NCBI GenBank assembly: GCA_002224055.1
Contig: AZLU01000004.1
Location: 182,735-246,734, forward strand
Reading direction: 5' to 3'
Origin: Pezizomycotina sp. ARF18
Lineage: Eukaryota > Ascomycota
DNA length: 64,000 bases
Part shown: one piece after another, positions 10,837 through 21,790 of the stretch
How positions within the stretch are numbered: position 1 is the stretch's first letter
Layout of the letters: the number at the start of each line of letters is the position of its first letter
Position numbers and translations under genes: made by a program
The notes under the pieces: model-generated
The model's input: only the letters and a program-made list of their open reading frames with translations
Databases searched by the model: none
Told to the model about the DNA's origin: nothing

Positions 10837-13800
10837 TCAAACCTCCTTAACTAAAAAAAAGAAAAAGTAAGAAAGAAAGAAAGAAATTTCGAAAAGAAAG
10901 AGAAGAAAAGAAAAAAGAAACGAAAGAGAGGAAAGTATAAGATAAAGATATGCATTCATTCATGTATACATACGTATATACGCATATTAAAGAAGGGAAA
11001 GCATGCTAGCATAGATATCTAAGTATAGTACAACCTCTTTTATTCGTCTCCTTCGCGGTCATGACTGTGTAGGAGATCTACGCGCGCGAGCGACTTTTAC
11101 AGATATAACGGAAGGTGTCCGTGCAACCTTGGATTGAAAAGGCAGGCAATGGCGCACGTATTTAATATTTATGATGCATGCGCACTCTGGCAAAATATAT
11201 ACAAGAGCAGGTGTTCGTCAAAACGATGGATATGTATAGACTGTATATTCTAAGTTTTCTTTAACTGAGATCGTAACTAAGTAGGAATCGAATCTCCATA
11301 ATTAGGAGCGCCAGCTCGTTGTATAACTCAAAATAAAGCATTTACAGATGAATTTTCCGTAAATATGAATAATCTAAGACGAACAGAGCACTAGAAATAG
11401 CTATCGCTTTTTTTTTTTGGAATGCAATGCAAACATTGACCTGGGATAAGGATCGATCAAGGTTTCTTACATTCGTAGCTTCAAATTTCCGTGGCGTATG
11501 GGGCGTCAAGAGGTTTCTTTCACCGAAAGGAATCAATTTTAATCAAAAAAATTTCGTAACCTCTTAATTGATACAGTTTGCAGGGTAGTAGGTCCTCAAT
11601 TTCCGTAAAGAAGGCGTATAGGTCGCAATTTCAAGACTCAATTCTACCGCTATGCACCTTTACAACTACAAATTTTTGGTGATATTCATTTTAGCGGTTA
11701 GGTATTTGTAGCTTTTAAAACTACTCTAGCTACAAGTAGGAGAACAGTACGCGTCATATAAACACCTAACTATTCCTTTAAAGATCTCTCTCCGCTTCCT
11801 GTCCCGTGAATTCTTCGGCTCTCTAGATCTCTATAGCGTCTGTCGCTCCTGATCGTCCGCTGCCCCTGAGATTGTTCACAACGCCAATGAACGTTTAAAA
11901 TCACCCTGTCGAGCTGTGCCGGCATAGCTCGATTTCCTGAGCGACAGCGACCCGTTGTCGGGTGCAAGACTGTATGAAGCCATATTTCAGCTCCTGGGTC
12001 CGTAAACTGTAATTCTATATGCTACCCAGATCTCAACCTGCTGTACCTCTAAAAGTGCGTCTGCATTATATTGTCCTCTCCGAAGCCGATGCTATATATA
12101 TTAAAATGAACGTTTTCCTCACCCCCTCTATTTTAATATATTTTATCTTAATATTTTTAATTAATCTTTTGTAAGCCTTTCAAGATTAATATGGTATATA
12201 TATTTACTTTTCCTTTTATAACCTTAATATCCCTAATTTTTGTAAACCTAAATTTTTAAAACATCCCTTATATATGTGAAGGGGTAAAAGCGATCTCGTA
12301 TCTGATGTAGACCCGTAGATATGTTATTTTCCTTTGAGCGAGTTAGAAAAAAGGAATAGGTCTGTCATCCTCTCCTTTCGCTTTCGCCTTAAGTGAATCG
12401 CTCAATTAAGCACTTCTCTATCCGCGTCTGTCGTCCACGGCTTGGGTTAAAGATTTATAGCATTTTTCGTCTCCTAATCATATCATGTTAGATTTAAAAG
12501 CTCTAGTTAACAGATAGCTTTGCTGCTTAGGGGGACGAAATAGAACTCGCAAAAACCCTAAGAATTGGTCTATACAGTCCGCACATTGTTTCACAACCGG
12601 CGAATTCGTCGTTGTGCGCCTTCACTACGTATTGGACGGCGATGGAAAATTTCGTCTTCCTCAAGACGTCGTGGAAGTCCTCTACTGTCCAACTTCTGAA
12701 TGGCCCTCCCTGACCTCTGCATTTACTCTGGATTTTATACGGAGCTGCAGTTCGTTCTAGGCAAAGGTGACTTGCGTGTTCTGATCCTTTCATTTTCTAT
12801 GGCTTCTGAACGCCTGTGTTAATACTGCGCAGTATCACCCATTGCTCTACTAGTAACTTATTGGTTCTAAATAATCACTTTAAATTGTGGCTTTTCCATC
12901 GCTAGACGGGTAGTTTCAAAAAAAAAGGTCCTATGATGAGACGAAACCCCTCGGGCTAACTACCGCACCGCCGTTGCCGAATTTCAATCATTTGTTTTGG
13001 TGTCGAATACTTATCATAATCGACCTAGAGTGCCTCGTCTTGTAGTATTATAAGCGTCGCCTCAACATTCAGGAGGACTCGCAATATTTATAGCTGTAAA
13101 ATGAAGACTTCATGGGATCGTTCATTCTCTCTAGGACGTGTGCTGAAATCGCGTGTTGTTGATCCAGAGACGAGATTTTTTCATCGCTTTAATATTTTAC
13201 GTAGCCTTTAACGTAATAGGATAGTTTATTCTGTCTACGACGACATGACTCCTTCTAGCTGGTGATACGGCCGGTGATCACGTGAATATGGTTGACTTGT
13301 TCGATCTAATACCTGTATCTAGCTGTGAGCGCGATAGAAAGCATGGGTGTATCTAACAAGAGATACAGTGTTAACCGGGCGAAACCTTTGGGCTGGCTTA
13401 TCTCGTAGTTGATAGTGATATGAGAAGCACTTAAAACACGGCCGACCTAAGAGCTCAGATGATGAAGGCATTCTACGGGGACCTGTTACCAGTCTATACA
13501 AGGTAATAGTGGTCGCCACCGGAGACTTTGCGAAGTATACGCCTGCGATTACAATCTTGTGATTATTAGTTATATACGGTCCGATTATTATTAAAGCTAT
13601 AGCCAGTTCTGATGGGTCGTTCTCCCTTAGACCTCCGGATTTCTGCGAAAGATAGTGCTACTCTGCAAATCTGCTGGGCGCGGAGGCTCAGAGGGCATAA
13701 CAGAGTTAATTACCCGGGGACTCCAGGAGCAACTGTAGCGCTGCGATCGAATCATATTCTGCTTCTTGCTGAAATCTCGTTTTGATGCAGAATTGGAATT

Positions 13801-14516
13801 ACCGCCGGGTCAAGAGTTCGATATAAGACCAAGACTAAGTGTTATAATTTGGAGCCATGTATTTGAACTATTTATTTTTTGCTTTTGCTTTTAGGAGATT
13901 CAATGTATTATCGTTTTCGGTATGAAACATAATATCCGATATCAAATGGGCGGTTTTCTCTACCGTAACAGGAAATTAAACAGCCTGCTAAATGGAGCGA
14001 CGGAGTATCCGTTGTGTCGTTGCCAGAGTTTTTACAGATTACTGTCTACGAGGATACCCCAACGTAGAAGTACTCTAATACGCAAGGCCGATATCTGCGT
14101 TCGCCTGCCCCAAAACTACCAAGTATTTGGGTGTTATCGTCAACGTTGTCATAGTACTATAGTATCAGCGCATAGATTTTATACTGCCATCGATTTTATC
14201 GATTCATCCTCGGTATAAATCATCTTGCGAAAGTTCGACACATCATCGTTGTGATGACCACAGCGGCTTACTTTATTTCAAGGGCCCTGGCTTGTTTAAA
14301 GCTTTACACACCGAGACTCTTTCATCTGATCACATTCAGCTTCTAAGTTATTAGGAGATCGTATAAATAAATTGCGAATACGTTTATTTTGGTCTGACCG
14401 ATGTCTAGCTCTGCAAATATTAAGCGTTCACGTTCCGTATCGTTTCCACTGTGGTTATCGATTAATTATTCAGTTAACTCGTTTTGCACTGGAAATCCTG
14501 TGAAAAGGAATTTGAT

Positions 14517-14691
14517 ATGCTTGGAGTGCATGGAGTTAACGGACGAAAGTATGTATAGAACGAATACAAGGTCCCTAGTGATTCGCTATGCTTGGAGTGC
14601 ATGGAATTAACAGCATCAACGGGACGAAAGATGTATCTAACGAGTACAAACTCCTTGATGATTCGCTATGCTTGGAGTGCATGGGATTAAC
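14517..14691. repeat. Minisatellite, 2.3 units of 71-80 bp
   Basis: The unit begins ATGCTTGGAGTGCATGG and recurs at 14517, 14588 and 14668, giving periods of 71 and 80 bp. The second unit is longer by a 9-bp insertion (ACAGCATCA-like). Unit interiors share GGACGAAAG, ATGTAT and CGAATACAA / CGAGTACAA. It has no coding context. Confidence 0.85.
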
Positions 14692-15814
14692 AGTAAAGAC
14701 CTAGGGGTGGAGGTCTCGAATTGCTTTCTTTCTACATTAGTATCAGCTGATACAATTAACCCCATATTGAACCCTGGGTTATAAGATCTACAAGATTTAT
14801 AATTTTACGTTTAACGAGAATTCAAATGTTATCGACTAGACGCTAGCCTATTTATGGCTTAAAGGGTTTGATAGATACCGGCGCTGTTGTATTCTTGAGA
14901 TATTGAGGTATCGGAAGCCTTCTACGGACTGAATGGTATAGGCATCGTAGACTTGTGACGCAGAGGTAGGCATCAGCTGTCGTAGATGCGGCGATTCTGA
15001 CGATCGCCAAAAGTTATTCTCAAATTTATATCGGGTCGGAGGGCGCTTTGAATCGTGAAGACCATTTTATAAATGGTTGGCTATTCGAAGAAGCGCGTAT
15101 AAATATGTGGATTGATATGATTGAATTCGGAAATGTCGCTGGTTGACATTGGCGTCTTGCCTACCGACAACCCTGACCCTCCGTATTAATAATAAATCAA
15201 TGGCAAAAGAGTTTTACCGACAGCAACACGTCTTTCTGGTGGCAAAAGATCAAATATATTGGATTTGTGGTCCATGGAACAGCTACATATAGTCAGAAAA
15301 GCAACGAAAGAGAGCAGTCGCTCTTCTTTTGATTTTGTTATCTAAACACTTTTCAAGAGCTGAGTTCTAAACTGCAATCGAAGCATACCAGACATGAATA
15401 AGCCCGATTCATTATATAGCTTATCGACGCACTGGCGACAAACTTGCTTTCTCTCCTCAACGAGATCAAGCCTTCGAAATAGAATATATGAAAATAGTAT
15501 TGCCAAAGGGAACATTCATAAGAAATGCTAGCAACTCATCGTCTTTTAGACATACCGACGCCATTTCCGTTCCGGCTAAATGACGGATAAACCTGTACTG
15601 CTTCTACGTTTTCGAGATACCTAGTTAGTGAGCGAAAAGTAAAAGTGTCACAGGAATATCACTATGGCTATGTTGTTTAACCCTCACGTACGTACTAGGC
15701 CTTCGACATACTGTCGATATTACATTCGATATTCCACCAAAATTAAGAAGCACGTTGTCCATCCCAAATACATTAAAATAGATTTGCACCAGCATACCTC
15801 TCTTTAGCGATACG

Positions 15815-15920
15815 ACGCAGCAACCATAAGATATTCACAGTAGTAGCAATTTTCTGCACCAATTGTTGGTTAACATATTTCCAGCAAAAATTTACTGCAG
15901 CAACCGTTGGATATTCCCAG
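15815..15920. repeat. Degenerate tandem repeat, about 39-bp unit
   Basis: Three diverged copies of GCAGCAACCGTTGGATATTC-like sequence start near 15817, 15856 and 15896, the middle copy being the least similar. Confidence 0.5.
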
Positions 15921-18900
15921 TTCGCGCCAGTTAGTACTTCCACAAAGTTTGCATAGTAGTTTAGTTCATGTATCTGTCCAAGGAATCTGCCGTGCTATCA
16001 GGCAATATCTTAGTGATAATTACTATTCCATCGAGATCGTCGAGATCGCTATCATTTGTAAGGTAATCGTTCTCCGACACGAGGTATGAGAGTTACGCAT
16101 ATCCTCGAAGTCGTATATCTCGACTGAGCAGGTGAGCTATTCGTCCTATAAAATTTCTACGGCATCGAGAAAGCACAAATATCGAACTGGAAAGATGTAC
16201 ATGTCTTTGTATATAGTTAACATCACTTAAAGGATTCGTATCCCTCGAAGTACTCTTCGTCTTAAAGTTAGTGCCTATGATGAAGTCTACGGCGTATTAG
16301 ACATGGAGGACAGACGTAACTCTATGGACTCGTCTACTGAAGAACGCCAGTATATAAGGCACCAGATTTTATAAAACAAGAACCGAATTTCAGCTTTTAT
16401 TCCGAGAAGCCATATACAAGTATTATAGAGTAAGATTAGGACAATATCCTCTTTTGAGACGTTCCATAGTTCTCAAAGCAATCGAGGAAGATTATTTCAC
16501 GGAAACGTGTGGTAAATGTCAAAATCAAACAGAACTATAGTACAATAGTACAAGTTTAATTGTCAAATCTAGTTCACCGAGCAGTAGTTTGATAACGGTT
16601 TCGTGGTCGCTGGATTCACGGCACTTAGGCCCGTAAACGAGATGACATCAAACGCATCCGCTGCTCATACTTATCGCAAAATGCCTGAGGAAGGTGAAAT
16701 TGAGGGGAAGGGTACAACAAGATTTACGATAACATATATCAATACTATCAATGAAGTTTCACTGCGCTGAGCAACTAGAGAGGCATTTACCTTAGAGTAG
16801 TAAGTGTAGCTACGTCTAGCGTGATATAAGAGCTTAGGGCTACGGGTCCTTTATGAGACGATAGACCACGACTGCTTTATGCCATTACTGAACCATGTTT
16901 TTTTTTTTATGAAATTAAGGGATTATGAATCCTATTTTATCAATGGATTATGATTCCTTCATGATATTGGTGGACTAAGGGGAAAATTGCAAAATTGCTT
17001 ACCTATCGTACAAACCCTGGGTTAATTTCAAGAATGATATGCTCGCTCAATTAAACTATAACAGACTCGAGTTATCTGGTTAACTATAGTAGTACAGATA
17101 GCAGTAGCCTACAGTATTCTCAACCACCTATACGAAGGATGTACATAATAATGTAGAGCTATTTAATCTTCGACGTAATTAATTAAGGGGCAGACACGCA
17201 AAATTGTCTAGCCACTCATTAGCAAAGTAAAGATAATTTGGATGGCGTTTAATCGCAGATAGAAGTATCAGGACAAAAGGTTCACGATACCATTTAACAG
17301 CTCCATGCATAGGGAACATTGTACAGCCGGGATAACCCTTTGACGCCAGGTCGCACAGAACACATCGCTTTCTCGAGTTAACCACAATAGCCACCAGGCA
17401 TGCGTCTGCCCCTTTCTGCGTCCTTAATTTTTTCCATGGGTCTTTCGATATCGCCGTTAGGTCGAAACCCTCGTCATCACATAATAGTGGAAAACTCAGA
17501 TAAGGCCGCTCAATTCTGTCGAATCAGAATCATGCAAATCATCTTTGCTAGGACATATAGAACAAACCGTCCAGAGGATGCAAGTTGCATAAAAGCTTGA
17601 ACGTTAAAGCAACTCAATTCGGCGAGATAGATAAGACCGCTATTTCGTAAAGCCTCCGCTCCGAGTATGAAACTTCCACCGGCTCGTTCGCGCCTGCTGC
17701 TCAGATCCCTCTACTTATAATCTATAGGATAAACTTCTTCCATTTCGTACAAACGGGCTAACCATTCATGTAATTGAATGTTGAAAAAACATTTTGTACT
17801 GGGTTATAAGCATGAACATTGCATGTAAAGGTCTGTTAGACTAGCTAGAATACCACTGATAGTTACCGTGCTTGACGGAATGATAATGGTGATACCCGAC
17901 ATCAGGAAGTATATACTTGGGCTACATAATGCTGAAAAGATATAATCTTAAGGTGGTCAATGGAGAGGTAGTTTTCATACCTCCTAAGCACTGGGTGTTT
18001 ACATGTTAGCAGGGATTGGAAGGAGAACAAAAGGGAAATTATTTATCTATCTACGCGTTGAATATATTGATCTTGCAAGGCTTACTGAAGACTGTTAGGA
18101 TAGAAAAAAAGATTGCTGTAGACTACTATGATAGAAAGAAAGGCTATAAATAAGTTTTCTGATATCGAGTAAATGTTAAATTTTAATATATTTTATGACC
18201 ATTCCATTTTGAATGCTTGCGCTTCTAAAGCTCCGTATCTGTTAGGGTAGATAGCGGTTTCTACTTGCCATCCCTCATATACCGCGTCCGAAAGGAATTT
18301 GCCCTTTAAATGACCACATATTTGCCTTAGAGCTCCCTCCGCTTTGGGTAGGAAGTTTTCTTTTTCGATCTGCGATATTGGTTGTAAAGGATCAAGACGT
18401 GGTGCCTTGGAAGCTCCATCTCCAATAATCGCCCCCGCGCACGGTAGGTAAGACAGTAATATATATACGAACAATGGTACGAGTTAATTTTGCGCATAAT
18501 ATTCAATGCGATTCACGTTAGACATGATATTTAACACGGTTTAAAGATCGCCTCGTTCTCGGTGCTACAATATTAAATAGCAAAAATATCATGTATTCTT
18601 TATCCTACCACAAAAATTAGAGCAGGCTCACCCGTAAAACATAGTCAACTTGACGGTCAAGCTTTATCTGATAAATTTATATTTTTTTGAGCATTCTTGA
18701 ATTCAAGCTACGCCGAAAGTATAAAGCAAAGGTATTCAGATCGGATAGGCTATCGAAATGGCGTCTCCCCATCTCGATAGCACCGCGGCTGAAATAAAAT
18801 GCTAATATTTGTGAACGCTTAACGGTTACGAATTTATTACAATCCCTGAAGTTAAACGCCCTATTCCTACATCCAGTACCCCCTTGTATCACTCCTATAG

Positions 18901-20159
18901 GTGCATGACGCTCTTCTGAGAGGAAAACTAGAATGAGTATACAGATCCCTCATAAGTAGTTGTGCACAATAAAATCGAAGATTGGCAAATCCGTAGTCCA
19001 TTTTTTTTTTTTTTTTTTTTTTTTGGAAATTGCCTGTACTTTAAATTCAAGCGAAAAACTGGGACGTGGAGACAAGATTTCATTTCGACCCTGAAGGTGC
19101 ACTGGCTTATTTGTCTTAGCCGAGGACGTGAATGCTATTAGCAGACGTAGCGACGTTCACAATCACGTATCTAGAATTTCGGTGCATTATTTATAGCTAG
19201 GCTCTTCATCTTCGGGCTTATGATCGAATGGGAAAGCTGAGATGAATGATCCATCCACAAAGCGTTCTAAATTTGAGGTCATTTCGTCAGACTTTGGATA
19301 TATAGGGTTCTTCGATGGTTCCAAGTAACTTCTACATAATGCGCTTCAAAGTTTGCGGGAAATTCCCAATGACAAAACAGTTGGTGAAATAGCTAACATA
19401 CACCTGAATCTTGAATATCTATCTCTGGATATTATCAAGTTATCGTAGTTTTGCTCTTCCTCCTTTTCTTTTTGGGCGATGAAGTTCTGAGTTTTAGATG
19501 GGTCGCTTGTGCCAACCGCGCCAAGCTAAAAGCCATGGATTTGAAGGGATAAGGACCGCTTGTTGACGCTCCTGATACGGTCTGGTGAGCGAATCCCGCT
19601 CCTATGCAATGATATGTCCCTTATAGCTATTAGAGGTGTTTCTAAACTTCGAAATCGAGAATTTGTCTGTTTAAGTTGAGAGAGGATATAAATACAGGAT
19701 AACAAACAAGTGCTAAGGAATAATTACTCCTAGCTTAACGTTACCCCAAATATCGAAATTGTGCCCAAATTCAACTGTTGCATGCTTCCTTGGTGCGTTG
19801 AACACCGTTGGGAAAGCCAATGAGAAAGAAGGAGGAAAAGAGGAAAAGAATGAAGGAATGAAGCCTTCGAAGGAAGGAAGGGGAGAAAAAGCCAACATGA
19901 GACTTGGTACGCTTCAAAACTACAGTGTACCAAGGACCAAATACAAATCGACGTGCTCGAATCGGTTTTCGATGACGATATGTGCTATTCGGATCTATAA
20001 AGATAAACCAGCCGGATGCGATAGCACTGGGTAGCTCCGCACGGACTCCGATACAGCAGCACCATGGTAGTGGCTGATTTATTGTCTTGAAGTATCTGGT
20101 GCGTTCTTCAGACCCAAGTCGGCCGGAAGTCCGAGGGACTAGCTGGCCCACGACCAACC

Positions 20160-20400
20160 ACATCAGCACAGGCTATATACATCAGTACCAAAGATAATGG
20201 CTTGTTCAAGAACAGGAAACCCTATGGTAATGGCCGGTTCATGACCAAACAATGGGTAATTAGCTTTTTCAGGTTAAGCGGGGAAACCGTACATCAGCAC
20301 CAAGTATGATGGCCGGATCACAACCAAGTAAGCCTATAATAACGAATTCACGACCAAACAATGGGTAATTGACCATCTCAGGTTAAGCTCATAGCAAGGC
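20160..20400. repeat. Tandem repeat, two units of about 110 bp
   Basis: GACCAAACAATGGGTAATT occurs at 20243 and 20352, each followed about 10 bp later by TCAGGTTAAGC. The preceding TACATCAG-ACCAA-ATGGC box occurs near 20178 and 20290. The period is therefore 109-112 bp, with moderate divergence. It directly precedes the larger minisatellite at 20480. Confidence 0.75.
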
Positions 20401-20479
20401 TATATTCTCCGGTTGCAGAGTAGAAGCGCAGGATAATAGCCAGTCCACAATTCAGGGACGGTACAACCGAGCAAATGAC

Positions 20480-21210
20480 TGTTGCCATCTACTACTACAA
20501 GAACTACAACATTCGTCTCAACTACCCTTAATTACCATCTCCTTCCACAAGAACTACAACATTCACCTCAAGTACCCTCAGTTACCACTACTACCACAGA
20601 ATCACAGCATCTCAATACCCTCAGTTACTACTTATCTAATCCAAAAATAAAGACTAAGCTTTTCCCAATAGAACTAACCGTCAAACCTTCAGTTAACACC
20701 CACTACTACAAGAACTACAGGTACTCGTCTCGAGTACCCTCAGTTACCATCTAATATTACAAAAGCTATAAGGTTCGTCTCAAGTACCTTCACTTACCAC
20801 TTATCCAAATCAAGAAGGAAAATACCATCTACTACTACAAGAACTACAACATTCATCTCAAGTACCCTCAGTTACCACTAATCCAAACCAAGAAGAATAC
20901 CACTTACTACCACAAGAACTACAACATTTATATCAAGCACCTTCAGTTGCCACTATCCAAACCAACAGGAGAAATACGCTTTTCACTATAGAACTAACCG
21001 TCAAGCACCCTCAGTTACCATCTACTATTACAAGAACTACAACATTTCAGGTTTCTTCAGTTGCCACTTATCTAAACCAAGAGGAAGAACACCATCTACT
21101 ATTACAAGAACTACAGCATTAGTCTCAAGTACTCTCAGTTACCACCTACTACCGCAAGAACTGCAACATCTCAAGTACCCTTAGTTACCACTTATCCAAA
21201 AAAAAAGAGG
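20480..21210. repeat. Complex minisatellite block (ACTACAAGAACTACAACATT family)
   Basis: About ten variant copies of a unit containing ACTACTACAAGAACTACAAC, TCAAGTACCCTCAGTTACCA and, in the longer form, a TTATCCAAACCAAGAAG tail. Short units (about 45-50 bp) and long units (about 75-80 bp) are intermixed, and a still longer variant with CTTTTCCCAATAGAACTAACCGTCAA appears twice (near 20658 and 20970). This two-level organisation suggests higher-order duplication. A 90-codon open frame inside it simply reflects the repeat. Confidence 0.9.
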
Positions 21211-21449
21211 ATGCGCTTTCCTATATGGAATTAGCTTTTGTGATTAAAGTCAACGTTATTCTTTTAAGCTTGATGATAGGCAAACTGCCGATATAATGAA
21301 TTCACCGTTTAGGGGCACACTCGTTTCCGTATTCGGCGGTTTCCACACGTGGCTCGTGTACATGTGTTATTTCAAGCCGTATCTTCTCCGCGCTTATAAT
21401 ATTCCTCGCAGTGCTACCCAAAATGTCTTCCTTCAGTTGCGTCAACCCC

Positions 21450-21760
21450 TATATATCTTGTCACACCTCAGTTATCCTAACCAGTATAAACCCCTCAACA
21501 CCCTCGTCTTTGTACTTTCAGCTAAATCCCAATTACGAATCTTCATACCAGTAAACTCGCCTAATCTTTTAAGAACGAGGCCATGATTTTGCTAGTTGAA
21601 AACCTTCCAACGACCACTCTTGGACGAGCCACTGTGCAAATTCGAGGAATTTTTGGTGTTCATCGTCTCTTATGAGATCTCATACCCTTTTTTCATCGAT
21701 GATACCTTGGCTGTGTTCCATGGGGTCGAGGAAAGAAGGATTGGAGTTGTCTCGTGCCTC
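21450..21760 (+). repeat. Dispersed repeat, copy C (most diverged)
   Basis: Weaker match to copies at 5590 and 7620. It shares the GTTGAAAACCTTCC box, a GTGCAAATTCGAGGAATTTTT box in place of GAGATGCAATTTTT, and GGGTCGAGGAAAGAAG near its end. The hairpin at 21747-21790 lies at the 3' edge. The assignment is by eye only. Confidence 0.35.
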
Positions 21761-21790
21761 TCCCTTCGGGAGAGACTGGGCACGAGACAA
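21747..21790. other. Strong inverted repeat / hairpin, 18-bp stem
   Basis: Outer arms TTGTCTCGTGC (21747-21757) and GCACGAGACAA (21780-21790) are perfect complements over 11 bp. Inner arms CTCTCCC (21758-21764) and GGGAGAG (21768-21774) pair over 7 bp around a TTC loop. A 5-nt bulge, ACTGG, sits on the 3' side. As RNA this would be a very stable stem-loop. No gene overlaps it. Confidence 0.85.

Larger units (their letters stand above)
7921..20159. other. Long gene-free stretch, decayed repeats and simple sequence
   Basis: About 12 kb with no recognisable gene on either strand. Open frames are short and none shows a family motif; I saw no reverse transcriptase, integrase or transposase motif. 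Listed separately are the simple repeats at 10496-10514 and 10774-10836, a minisatellite at 14517-14691 and a degenerate tandem repeat at 15815-15920. An A/G-rich tract (about 10860-10940) and a T24 tract (19001-19024) are also present. Base composition looks mixed, with many TA and CG steps, as in old repeat DNA. Confidence 0.6.

Noticed and set aside
18193-18474. Minus-strand frame resembling a small secreted protein (hydrophobic start, later YPNRYG)
   Set aside because: It begins with TTG, no in-frame ATG precedes it before a stop, and frames of this length are expected by chance in 64 kb. Kept only as a note.
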